From assembly GCA_022592445.1 (NCBI GenBank), contig JABYQR010000261.1:1-64000 (forward strand): 64,000 bases of DNA, written 5' to 3'. Of this stretch, positions 31,499 through 42,517 are shown piece by piece. The stretch is from Cytidiella melzeri. Lineage: Eukaryota > Basidiomycota > Agaricomycetes > Polyporales > Irpicaceae. The first letter of the stretch is position 1; every line of letters begins with the position of its first letter. The translations under genes were made by a program, and so were the position numbers. The notes beneath the pieces were generated by a model. That model did no database searches. It saw only the letters and a program-made list of their open reading frames with translations, and had not been told where the DNA came from.

Positions 31499-34195
31499 AT
31501 GGACACTCACTACTACCAGATGCCATATGACGACTTCATGAATCTGTTTGCCAAAGTTGGTGGCCTCGACCAGCTGAACCTTTCGAGCGCGCAGCTTGAC
31601 GCAATTTCCAAGAACTACGAGCCTGACCGTTGGATTGGATAAGAGTCACTAATGAGGTCTTCAATTGTACGCTTCTCTGTTTTCACATAGCTTATCGCGG
31701 CTAACAGCTGACCTTCAAGTGTACAAGCTTCAACGACGTGGTTGCCAAAGCTGCCCGTGTCAACCCCGAAAGCACGCGTTTTGTCTTCAAGGACGTCTCC
31801 GCTTGGCATGAGAAGGCTGAGTACTAGATGAATATTGATGTTGCAATGTACCCAGACACGTCAGAAGCTCAACGAGTGTATAACAGCGACATACCATCTG
31901 AATTATTGCAGGAGAGCCCTAACATGGCGCGGGCAGCATGGGCGTGGATGAAGGTGGGTTTGAAGGTGGAAGGGAGAGACCAGGAGTCCGCGTTTTGCTC
32001 GATTGAGAGCAGACCATTCCTTCGGGACACTGGCAACGGGAGAGAAGCGCAAGCTCAGCTTGCGGAGCACGCTTTTCAGCTCATGGTTCGCTAACACCGG
32101 GTCTTTGCGTCCATCATCTACATAAGTGGTTATAAGGCTCGGCTTACTCGCTGGGACAGAGCAGGTTGCATTGTCTCGACTCCCATCAACTTGAAGAAGA
32201 ATCCGGAGCAGCTGCTCAACTATGTCTACCGTCTTGCCCTCATGTCACGAGCAGAGCTAGACGAGGATCCCACTGTCAAGCTTGCTACCGAAGAGGAAGT
32301 ACAGAAGCTGAGATGACTATGAGCTGAAGAACCCCTACGCGTCCGCACGCGCCAAAGAGATCCTGGACAACAAAGTGTTGTACCCTATCTACAAGGTTTG
32401 TCTCACCGTACGCTTTCCAAAGCGTGATGTTGTATTGAATGCCATACACAGGTATTCTGTACCAGAGTTGATGGAAAGGAAAAGCAAGTCCACTTCATTG
32501 GGAAACACCACGTTGCCTCGTCTTCTAGCTTGCCATCGGGGCAAGCCACAAAAGGCTATGTCACGTTCAATCAGCAGAAACATTGACTCTCATTCATGAA
32601 GGATTACTGGCGTCCACACACGAAATGCACCCGTGCAGAGATTGTCACGGAGCAACTGCTGATAGACTGATAAACCCTAAACAAGGGTGAAGTAGTTGTG
32701 AGGGGGAAGTGGAAAGGGATCTCCAACAACAACAGCGAGGTCAAAGTCGATGATAAGCAGGCAAGCAGGCACAAAGGCCGGATACTAGCAGTGCAAATGA
32801 CAGAGTTAATATGGTATGATACTAAGGTACATGCAGTAACTCACCTAGCAGTGCAATTGACAGAGAGGTCAAGATGCAGAGCTAGAGAGGGTAAGGTCTA
32901 CTATATATACTGTGGCTGGGTGGTCTGTGCACAAGTTCCCACACTAGGGACTGGAGTAACTGTGGGGCTGGAGTAACAATAGAACAATAAGGGACCAGGG
33001 TAACTGTCAAGGACCTGAGTAACTGTCAAGGACCAGGGTACGTAGAACAATAGAGCTAGAACAATAGAACAATAAAACAATAGAATAGGAACAATAAAAC
33101 AATAGAAACTGGGGGAATCCCTGGGGAATCCCTAACAATAGATAGAAGACAATAGTCGAAAGACAATAGAACAATAAGATCTGGGGAAATCCCTATCAAT
33201 GGAAGAGGAACAATAGAACAATAGCCTAGGTTGATCTGGAGCCGCTCCAGACTGAGTCTAGGGTTTGGGTCTGGACTATTGATAAATAAGGCAGGATGTC
33301 ACGTGACCCGGGTTAGGGTTAGGTCTGGTAACACTCCTAGCCGGAAAATAAGCGCTCTAGATAGGCGCTTAAGGCTGTAAACTTGTGACAATGTTGGAAA
33401 AATCCGGTCTCTGTTGGACTATCCATGTCAGAGATCTCTGTCTACAGGAGGTTGAAGGAGAAGGAAGTGAGCAACGTTGCCACGGCTCTCGGAGGTGGAG
33501 ATGTGGAGGACCAGTGCACGGTCACTCAGGACTATGTGAAGGATGCTGCGGGGATTGTGAAACATTCCCACTTCCGCATTTTCTTGAGGAACTTGCGCGG
33601 CCTCTGGACACGTATAGGAACTCGTCGGAATTGATTGCCCTAGTATGGGACACATTGATAGGTGAGTACAACAATCTCCTCTGTGCGTCACATTCATACC
33701 TGGACTTGGTAGCTCACGAGGAGGCCTGGCTGAAGACTGAGACCCTTCACTGTGACATCAGCACAAACAACATCATGCGCGTTGTGGATCAGGACGAGAG
33801 AAGGACGTGAACATGGAAGGTTTTTTCAACAATTGGGACTTGTGCAAGTTCAAGAGCAATCTCGGCGAGCAAGCCACGCGGTTTAGCCACCACGTGAGGA
33901 TTTTTCTTGCTGCTGATGCGGATATCTGCTGACGTTGGATGTCTATAGGGCATGTGGGAGTTCATGTCCGCCACATCCCTCAAGTATCCTTTCAAGCCGA
34001 GCAAACTTGCTGATGACTTTGAAGGCTTTATCCATGTGATCACCTATTGCGGTCTTCAGTTCCATTGCCACAGTATGACTGCGGAAGAATACGGTGTTGG
34101 CCATCCCTTATTGAATGCCGGCCTGATCGAGCGCAATAAGTTAAATTCTTGGCTTTGTCAATACATTCGACGTCGCCTGACAGGCAACGCATAGA
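31499..34195 (+). pseudogene. FunK1-type fungal protein kinase, split by a solo LTR
   Basis: N-terminal part 31499-31830 (FNDVVAKAARVNP, FKDVSAWHEKAEY then TAG). Then AQLAEHAFQLMVR-stop-HRVFASIIYISGY, ARLTRWDRAGCIVSTPINL, ALMSRAELDEDPTVKLAT and FMKDYWRPHTKCTRAEI (31830-32642). After removal of LTR-B and one GAGAT the frame continues ISVYRRLKEKEVSNVATAL. The kinase loop is LHCDISTNNIM (HRD has become HCD), then NWDLCKF (the DFG-equivalent, normally DWD), and MWEFMSATSLKYP with DDFEGFIHVITYCGLQFH (33950-34060). Introns are visible at about 33661-33711. Stops, the insertion and the HCD change make it inactive. Confidence 0.8.
32643..33430 (-). repeat. Solo LTR-B copy 3 with 5-bp TSD GAGAT
   Basis: 788 bp, TGTCACGGAGC to CATGTCA, flanked by GAGAT at 32638-32642 and 33431-33435. 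It sits inside the FunK1 reading frame, and removal restores the frame exactly. It has more AACAATAG-type tract than copies 1 and 2. Confidence 0.93.
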
Positions 34196-34880
34196 ACTGG
34201 CGTCTTCCTGGCTTCCGTGTCTGCTGGGTGCTCGGACCAAAAAACTTGATCACCACTCTGTTGCAATCTGGATCCTTCCTCGACGGTTGTGCTAACCATC
34301 CGTGAGTCGTCTCTCCTTCCTTTTATCAGGCCAACAGCTCATTTGGGACGATTAGCCTGCAACTTGCGGCGATTCCGTTTCTGGAGCCTGAGCACGTTCA
34401 CGACAAGAAGGTTGCGCTGCAGAAGCACTTCAAGCACAAGCGTGACCACGTTCTCAAATGTCTCGCTCGTATCGGCTTGAAGGTGTCTGTACCCCCGCAG
34501 GCAACCTTCTAAATCTAGCTCAACCTCGAGCACCTGCCCACTCACTTGAAAAATGGTGTCGTGAGTATAGGGGCTTCCCACCCCCCTCTCTCGCGACACT
34601 GATTTTTGCTTCCTTGCAGACCTTTTTCGAGGAGCTACTGAAGGAGAAGTGTATTGGTGTCCCTGGAATCTTCTTTGACATCAACCCATCGCGCCGCCGC
34701 AACCTGTTCTCCTCGCCCTGCCACCACTTTATCCGTCTCTCATTTGGTTCACCCATCGAAGTGCTCAATATGGGTGTTGACGCCATGGCGCGTGTGCTCA
34801 AGAGAGCCAAGAAGGAAGGCATGCACGTGTTTGGACACAGCTGCAAGAAGAGCCTGGGTGGATCTGGCAACCATGTCTGA
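34196..34880 (+). pseudogene. PLP-dependent aminotransferase (class I/II), C-terminal fragment
   Basis: Reads NWRLPGFRVCWVLGPKNLI (34195-34255), GSFLDGCANH then a GTGAGT...CAG intron, LQLAAIPFLEPEHVHDKKVALQ, VSVPPQATF, then TAA-ATC-TAG where the family has Tyr-Ile-Trp. It continues with LNLEHLP, an intron, and GVPGIFFDINPSRRRNLF, SPCHHFIRLSFGSP. This is the C-terminal half of a fold type I aminotransferase; the PLP lysine part is missing and a FunK1 end precedes it directly. Two nonsense codons make it a pseudogene. Confidence 0.72.
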
Positions 34881-35730
34881 GCGTGAGTCTTGTTTGGACG
34901 GATGAACCAGCAAATGGCCAATAGCATCCCTCGGATCTCGGATTTTTTGGAAAGCGGAAAGAACATTCTGATGTTACAAATCACAAGACAAGGAGAATTA
35001 TACCTGCAGAAGTGACTCGCGCTAGACGGGTGCTGAATTGATTTCTTTCGCGCAGGGTTATTTATGCATTGTAGGAAAAAAGGTGGGGAGTGAATGTACA
35101 CATAGCTACAGTAGTTGTTTGCAGTGTGTTATACACAAGCTGAAGATAAATAAGATTGGCCTGGATTTTGTTCAAGTTGTACTGTTGTCTGTCAAGATGT
35201 TGACTGTCTGTCTCAACGACATGACTGCAGCTGAAGCCTTTACGGCAGACATGTGATGGTGACATGGACTGTTGTACAGGTACAATGATCACGAAGAGTA
35301 GGGGTCATCAATCTTTCAAACCTGCTCCGAGTGCGGACGAGGCCTTAACCAAGAAGGGTAGTATGGGTATGTGTAAAGAGCTGATCGTACGTGCGCACTG
35401 AAATCACATCTTGTTTGCCAGCCGGGGATGCTCAGGGCTCAGTAGATGACATCCGGGTTACCCTGACGTCATTTGCCTCGCCTTTTCGCTTTCATCACTC
35501 CCATCCCACTGTCATTGTTTGCTGTCCTCGCCGCTTCTGCTTGAAATTTTTTGTTTGCAGGTAATTCCCTTATATAACTTGCCAAACCAGAAGTGCAAGA
35601 TTTGCGTAGCTGATTAGGGTTTGCCATGCTATCCTATCATGCATCGTGGAAAGAAAGAAAGAGACAAAGTTGAGAATATTGGACAGGGAAACTGAGCGGA
35701 AACAAACGCACGTCATTTGCATGTGAAAGT
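34881..35730. other. Intergenic stretch, nothing recognised
   Basis: AT-rich with short open frames on both strands, none with recognisable motifs. It ends at the left inverted repeat. A purine run GAAAGAAAGAAAGAGACAAAG lies near 35648. Confidence 0.5.
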
Positions 35731-36190
35731 CATGTGATTGGTACATACCGGATAGCCAAAAATCATGTGATAACCTGCAAGAAAAAGATCAGCAGGGTTC
35801 CAAACGGAGTCTGAGCAATTTTTATCAGTATATTGACTGTATATCCACAACATTGGGTTTATCCAAGAAGATTTTTATATCTGTGTGTTGCTGAAGGGCA
35901 GGACTATCTGATGATGTAAAATTTGTGTCTATTCATGTACATGTGTTCAATACAAGATACAAAAACAGATTTTTGATGGAAGATTCAGCTCATCACACGC
36001 ATTTGTCGAGTGAATAACAAAGTAAATGAAACACCATCAAATCATTGAACCACACTGTTACAAAATTTATTACCGCATGTATTACCCCATCAAATTCCCA
36101 CAGTTTGGGGGGCAAAAAGGTCACATCTGAAAAAGCATCAATGCGCTGGCGCAAACTGGAACAATTCTTCTTCATTCTTCAGGAATTGTA
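35731..36190 (+). repeat. Left ~460-bp inverted repeat
   Basis: Runs from GTGATTGGTACATACCGG to AGGAATTGTA. It pairs with 48166-48625 at well over 90% identity by eye, with few gaps. No homology is visible beyond 35731. Its inner ~125 bp also occur at 25598, 42518, 43022 and, in this orientation, at 42363-42440. Confidence 0.88.
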
Positions 36191-36261
36191 ACTAGTCATA
36201 TTTGTATCTACCATATAATCACAGCAATACACGTTCATCGTCTACACTCGTATTGCTCCTG

Positions 36262-38500
36262 ATGCCCGCGCCAACAACCTCCAACTGGTTGACACAGGGA
36301 CACTATGATTGGCGCACTACGGATGGCATTGCACAACTGCAACCAAAACTTCCGTGGGACCCAAATGTTGACTTCCAGCTTAGGCAATTGGCTAAGCTCA
36401 TGATGGGCGAGCATGGCTTAGTCATATCTGCAACTGGTGATGGCAAGTCAGCAATATTCTACACGTATTCGCTCATGCAACTGGACACAATGACAATTGT
36501 TGTTGTGCCAACCAATGCCCTTGAAGATGATATGGTGAGTTTCTCAACTGGCACTCTGTTCCATTGCTGAAACGCGCAACTTCACAGGTCAGAGATTTTG
36601 TGAAGCTGAACATCTTAGCTATAGCACTCAACTCCAGCCTCTTGAATCCGCGACACTGGCGAACATACTTTTACCCACAGGATAGAGGCACAACCTCTGG
36701 AAGGAAGCACGCAAAGAACAATACCACATCCTCCTCATGTCCCCACAGATGCAACAAACCAAGTCGTTCAGGATCTTCATTGAGAATGCAAACGTCCGCA
36801 AGCATCTTGCATTGTTTGTTGTTGACAAATGTCATCTGGTGGACGAATGGGGGGCCGACTTGCAAAAGGCATACAGGGAGATTCATGGGACAATACCCTG
36901 GCTTCCCCCTGGAATGGCACGTCTTGGCTTGATGGCCACGCTCAAACCCCAACAACAGACAGACGTCATCACAAAAGCGTTGGGCTTTCAACATGGCAAC
37001 TTCTTCTTGGAACAACGGGACTGTGAATGCCAAAACGTCGACATTGTGATGTGTACTATCAAATACACCCATACAACCAAATATTTCCGCAACCTTGATT
37101 GGCTGGTCCCATCCAATGCCGTGGTTGTCTCTGATATTGACAAGACTTTGCTCTACTGCAAGACTATCTCTCATCTCTCAAGGCCACAAGATTGTCAAGT
37201 ACCTACGTTTGCTGCTTTCTTGGCGCTTGCAACCGCAGAAGACAATTGTTGCTCGGCATGTCCATTCCCTGAACTGTCCTCGCTGCAAAGTTCAGATTTC
37301 CGAAGGTCTTTACGTACCTTCTGAGGACAGGCAAACGGCGATCTACATTGCGACAGATGTCCTAGGTGTTGGTATGGATTCTCAGGATTTCGACCGGGTG
37401 GTATGCTTTCCAACACCGTCAAGTGCAGCATCCATGATTCGGAAGGCTAGGCGCACATTGCGTGGACATGATTGTCATGGGACAGCCTACATCTACATCA
37501 AGAAGACTGATATTGAGGCTGTCGATGCATATCTGCAAAGACCAAATCTGGACAGCTGGCTATTAAGGGGCTCTCCATACAAAATTTAGAGGGCAAGAAA
37601 GTCTCGGCAAAAGTCAGCGCTACCATCAATTCGACTGCATGGCTCAACAACCTCTCTCTCTGGCTTGTCGTTGCTGCACATGTACAAGGTGTCTGCATTG
37701 TACGTCAAATCAGCATGATCTACCAAAATCCCGCTGTCAACCAAGACTGTGGACACTGTAGTTCCTGTTCCTTGCATCCTGCCCCTCATCCCCTACCTAT
37801 CACTGGTTGCTCTTCTACCACGCAGCCTACCACATCCATACCACCACTTGCATCATACATGAAGATGACAACAAAAGATGTAGAGTACCTCACGGAAAAA
37901 CTTCATACTGCCGCATGCAATGTCCAATACTCCGAGATGCCTTTTGGCCCCAAGAGCCTCCTCATTGGCTATCGAAGCTTCCTTCCTCGTGGCTTCATTG
38001 CTCGTGTCACCAACCAATTCTTTTTCATAAAGACCCAGGATAATCTGCAGGCAAGGTTGGATGGTTGTAGGTATTGAGACAGGTATGGGGACTATCTGTG
38101 GGATGAGCTCACACGGCTTCAACACGAGATGACTGTCACTTTCACAAGTCGTCACGAGGAGGTTTTGAAGCAGAGACAGGAGTCAACACGGCAGCAGCAA
38201 GAGAAGATACAGGAGGTTTGTGCCAGCCTACGTGCTGTAGGTCTTGGCAATGTGAAGCAGGTAACCCTACGTCTTGCACCTCACTCATTACATGGTTCTG
38301 GGCCTGAGAAGGCTAACAAAGAAAACCAACCCGACCTCCTTCCTACAATCTATGACAACAATTTAGGGGGAGCAGATGCTGACTCTGTTAGTTCCCTAGC
38401 TCCTAGCTCACCACAAAATCCAAGTTGTTGTCGGAAACGCTCACAGACTGTTCTGGAGACAGAGCGTCCAACAAAGCAAGCCCATCATAACAATGATTGA
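36262..38500 (+). pseudogene. RecQ-like SF2 helicase of the inverted-repeat element
   Basis: ATG at 36262 (MPAPTTSNWLTQGHYDW). RLAKLMMGEH-type lead to Walker A as ISATGDGKSAIFY (36425-36460) and IVVVPTNALEDDM. A GTGAGT...CAG intron (36536-36588) follows. The DExH motif reads FVVDKCHLVDEWG (36815-36850), with Lys where Glu is normal. Motif III is LMATLKP. C-terminal helicase lobe: LNCPRCK, IYIATDVLGVGMDSQDFDRVV and ASMIRKARRTLRGH (37275-37460). The tail has CGHCSSC (37750) and a coiled-coil, Gln-rich end. At least two frameshifts (about 36700 and 37170). The DExH Glu change would itself abolish ATP hydrolysis. Confidence 0.75.
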
Positions 38501-38569
38501 CTTCTATCTACTCTGTTCCTTTTTTGGCTCTGTAGCACAACTTCCATTACCACTAAGCTTCTATCTACT

Positions 38570-41500
38570 CTGTTGACTGCTCATCTAATACATCATTGTC
38601 TTCATCTTCTACATCTGTAACCAATACCAGTTCACCGTCTTGCCATATACTGTCATGGATGGCCTGACTAGCCCTTAATTTTCGCAATTTACCTCTGGTT
38701 TTTATCTGTAAAAACTCCGGGCTGCAACCCAGTTGCAACCTTCTCTGCATAAACTCCCTTTTCACGTCTATTAAGCGCCCTTATCATGTGGCTTAGATGC
38801 TCCACACGGTCACATTACTTGCTACTACGTCACACTGGCATGTGACTTAGCTTAAGTAAGCCCACATGGCTACAAGCACATGGCTCAGCCCATAGCTAGG
38901 GTTTGACATCATAGATACCGTTCACATGGACTCCTTATTGTTCTTTCCCTATTGTTCTCTTTATGGAAGGATGTTCTCACAGGTGTGGGAATGGAATACA
39001 ATAGTTGGTCTTGTTTTAGATAGATTCTCTCACAAGTAGAGTTCTTGGCAAGGTCTAGACAATAGCTATTGTTCTCCTTTAAGTAGTTCTTTTGTTCTTC
39101 GTTCACACAGCTTCTTGAAAAGCCTGCCCTCAACATGGTCTGTGCGCAGGTCATTGAAGTCTACATAAGCAGCTGCATGTACGCTCCTAGCCCCCATCTC
39201 GACCTCTTGGTCTTTACTGGACTAGGTAAGCCACTCCCTCCTGTACTACATAGCTAGTAGTACTCAATGCTAACTTGGTTTTTACTGGGCTAGACATCTG
39301 CATAAGGTTAATAGCTGGTGAGAGTATTGAGCTTCACGCCTACCACCACCACTTCGTTGTCATCCACTTTGTGTCCCTGTTTGTCACGTCGAGCCTTGTC
39401 TCTGTGTCATATACTGGGTCTCGGAGCATCAAAGTCTGCTTCGAGAGCATCCTCATTGTCCACTTCTTCAACACCATGCAAATTACCCATGTCTGCAAGA
39501 GTCCGTTGTACAAAGTCCTCAATGCGAGAAGTGTGGTCAAAGTGGTCATATCCTGCTGCAAAGTTGTTTTGAGCCATGAATCCAAAGGTCCGGCTTGCTC
39601 AAGCTTGTGGAGCTCGTGCTCGTGCATGGTGTTTCGGAGATGCCTCAAAGCTACTGCTTTCTTCTTTTGCTTGTGGCTACCACTCTTTGCACCAATTCCA
39701 ACAGCCGTTCGTAGAGACTCTTTGATATCTAGGAAATTGTGAATGTTCAGGGAAATAACCTCTTTGAAGAATGGATCAGCAAATGGTGAACTGCGGCTGC
39801 CTGACATTGATTTTAGGAAATTGATGTTATGTTCTTGCATGAGATCCATTGGAAACCAGCGTCCTTCATCACCATTCAAGTCACACAACCAGTTATTCAT
39901 GATGGCAGTCTTCAACTCATTGGAGTATTTATGTTCAAAGTTGCAAGCCACCTCCAGAAGCTCACTTGTGTATTTGCTTCTGCCTGAACCGCAGAATGTA
40001 AATACCCACACCTGCAATAGAATTTTTGAGTACACACAGTACATTCTTTGCATACAGTGAGAAAACACATACTGCCATCACATTCATAGCACATCCAATG
40101 TCCCTGTCAGCAATGGCTGATTGGAATTCATAATGTGGCATGCTATCACGCATACACAGAATTGTGTTTGCCAGTATTTGATCTCCCCTTGGTGCAGCAG
40201 GTGCTGAGCTTCCTTGGAACGGGCTGGTCCACTGGGAGCCTGCAGAAACAGAGTCTCTGCAAGTCTGCCCTGTAAAGCACACTCAGCAGATGCTGTGCAT
40301 CTTGCATAAGCTCATCAAGTGTTGGCTGTCTGGTGACCATATACACTCCAAGATCATCTGTCTGATAGTGTTCACTACAAAAGTGAGAAATTCTGTAAGC
40401 CTACTTGCCAGTAGTTAAGATCTGCTCCCATGGGCTTACTGCCAGCATTCAAGAACTTCTGCACGAAGTGTATCGAAGACGAGAGCCTGTGCTGGATAAT
40501 AGTCGGGGTGTTTCATGTTCTTCACCTTTTGTCCAAGAAGCTCATTGACAAAGCTGAATGTAGACACATCCTCAATGCGAATCTCACTCCCCTTTGAGCA
40601 AGATTTGGGACCCCAATGGGTGTCAAGAATTTGCTCAAGGTCTGACCAACCCATATGCCACAGCTGAATTAAGCCATACTGGTGATAGCCGTGAGGACGG
40701 CTGTCAAGAAAACGCTTGAGGGTGCAAATTTTCTCTATAGTGGATTGGTCTCCTGTCACAATAGTAAGCATACAGTTTACTTCATTCTTCTCAAAGCCGA
40801 GCTGGTTGAGCAGCAGGTCATTGATAACCTTGCGGTTCCCCTCTGTAGACCCTTCATTGTGTTCTGAAGCAGCCATTGGGAATGCCTGGGTACGCCGACC
40901 TTTTTGCATACAATGTGTCACTAGTTTGGTGCGGAGCTTGTTATTGAGCATCAGCTGAAAGTGTGATAGGTGTGGGAACTCCATGACGAGAAATGAGACA
41001 ACATGAACAGCAAGCACATGGTTAAGGTGGCCCTAATTGATACAAGAAAGGAGTACTTCGACAGTGAGCTGTTCTCAAAGTCTCTTTGCTCTTGCTTGTT
41101 CTAGGGCCACAATGTTGAATGCTTTCTCTGGTTCACAATCTTCAAGTATGATCACAGTTTCAACAGATCCACTATCAATAACCGCCTGCTCGCCATATTC
41201 TGCATCCCACAGCTCCTGCTTCCGATTGATGTTATCGTACACAATGCTCAGTACACTCCTGGTTGCTTCTGTTCTCAGAGAGCTTTGTGCAGTCTGCGAC
41301 AGACCTCTCAGTAGCTCAAGAGTGGTTGAGTACACCACCGAGAGGCCTATTCTTCCGAGAAAGCTGTATACACCACGAGCAGCTGAATTTGCAAAAAGCC
41401 AAACACCCATCAACTTCTGAAGTACCGTAAAGTGCAGGTTTCAAGCATTTAAAAGCATCATGAATACAATGATAACAATCTGAGCATTGTGCAACCAGTC

Positions 41501-42361
41501 AGTTACTATGTGCTTGTGACTAAATTGATGACTTACAACCCAGCAATCCCTCCGGTTTTTACACTGATCAGACTGAGTAGCTCTGGTAGTAGTTGCACTA
41601 GGAGCACCCTGCGCTTGAGCAAACCAGGACAGAGGCTTTTTTCAGCCTTCCTTCAAGATGGCCGTGGCAGCCAGAACACAAATACATGTTGGAGACATTT
41701 TCCAAGCTGCTCTTGCAAGGGGGGCAAGCGAGAACTGCGCTGCAAACTCCCAAGTCATTTCCCCAGCCAGCCGTAGTCCACCCTCTTTTGATGCAAGTTC
41801 CTCTGCCTCTCTGCTGATCATGTCCTCAACCACTTCAACCGCCCATTGTTGCAGCTTATTGCGTGCCAAAAACTCCTCGCCCTCATGGTTTCTTGTAGTC
41901 GAGTGCCTGCTGTTGTACAACTCCTTGACAAGGCTGATAGTGTCATATTGTTTTGAGGGGCCATCAAGAAAGCTGGACACCATCTGTGTATGGCGCTGGG
42001 TCTTTTTCTTTGTCCTGTCAGATCTAGCCTGGAAGAGCTCAATGAGGAATTCTCCAAGTGTGAAGTTATGACTTTGCATACATTGCAGGACAGCATCAAG
42101 GTGGGAATTCAGAGATTCAAACAGTGGATGAGCAGTCAACTCAGGTGCGAGTACATGGAAGGCAACATCTCCAGACTCAGATGAGTCCCAAGTGTGTTGC
42201 ATAGATTGCAGATGAGGGCATAAGTAGTATAGAAAGTTGTAACAAAGGCAGGCAGGCAGTGCGCGTTTGGAGCAGGAGATGAAACACTCAAGACACATTT
42301 GATCCTCGCTCAAAAACAAAACAAAAATCCAAATCGGGAACCTACTGAAAGACCCCTGCAT
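38570..42361 (-). pseudogene. DUF6589-type protein, candidate transposase, split by LTR-E
   Basis: Pieces in order: 42361-41642 (Cys-rich N-terminus, ELIELFQARSDRTKK-type region); 41413-41075 (RIGLSVVYSTTLELL, SIVYDNINRKQELWDAEYG); 41017-40436 (CMLTIVTGDQSTIEKICTLK, LIQLWHMGWSDLEQILDTHW); 40068-39410 (GSGRSKYTSELLEVACNFEH, TAIMNNWLCDLNGDEGRWFP, MDLMQEHNINFLKSM). The tail after LTR-E is SIWQDGELVLVTDVEDED to a TAG near 38570. VYDNINR, TGDQ.T and GR.KY..E.L are hallmarks of this Agaricomycete-expanded family. Several gaps may be introns; the LTR and frame changes break it. The transposase role is inferred from copy number and context. Confidence 0.72.
38651..39409 (+). repeat. Solo LTR-E copy 2 with 5-bp TSD TATAC
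   Basis: 759 bp, TGTCATGGATGG to CTGTGTCA, flanked by TATAC at 38646-38650 and 39410-39414. It interrupts the last ~30 codons of the DUF6589-type gene; removal rejoins APRPSIWQDGEL in frame. Confidence 0.92.
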
Positions 42362-42362
42362 C

Positions 42363-42440
42363 ACAACTCAGACTACAATGGGCTGGAGCACACTGGAACA
42401 ATTTCTCTTCATTCTTCAGTGATTCTTCAAGAATTGTAAC
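42363..42440 (-). repeat. Inner inverted-repeat segment beside the DUF6589 start
   Basis: Reverse-oriented copy of TACAATTCCTGAAGAATGAAGA...GTGCTCCAGC with a small duplication (TTCAGTGATTCTTCAAG). It abuts the N-terminus of the DUF6589-type gene. Confidence 0.7.
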
Positions 42441-42517
42441 TGTAGTAAGGGCATTTGCTATTGGTGATACCTTTGAAAAGCAACTTGATCTGGAGTAAAG
42501 TGACTGTACTACAATTA

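Noticed and set aside
9336..33430. Treating the LTR-B copies as gene-coding because of short open frames (e.g. 9470-9661, 32698-32976)
   Set aside because: The frames are chance readings inside repeats with TG...CA ends and TSDs and are not conserved in length between copies.
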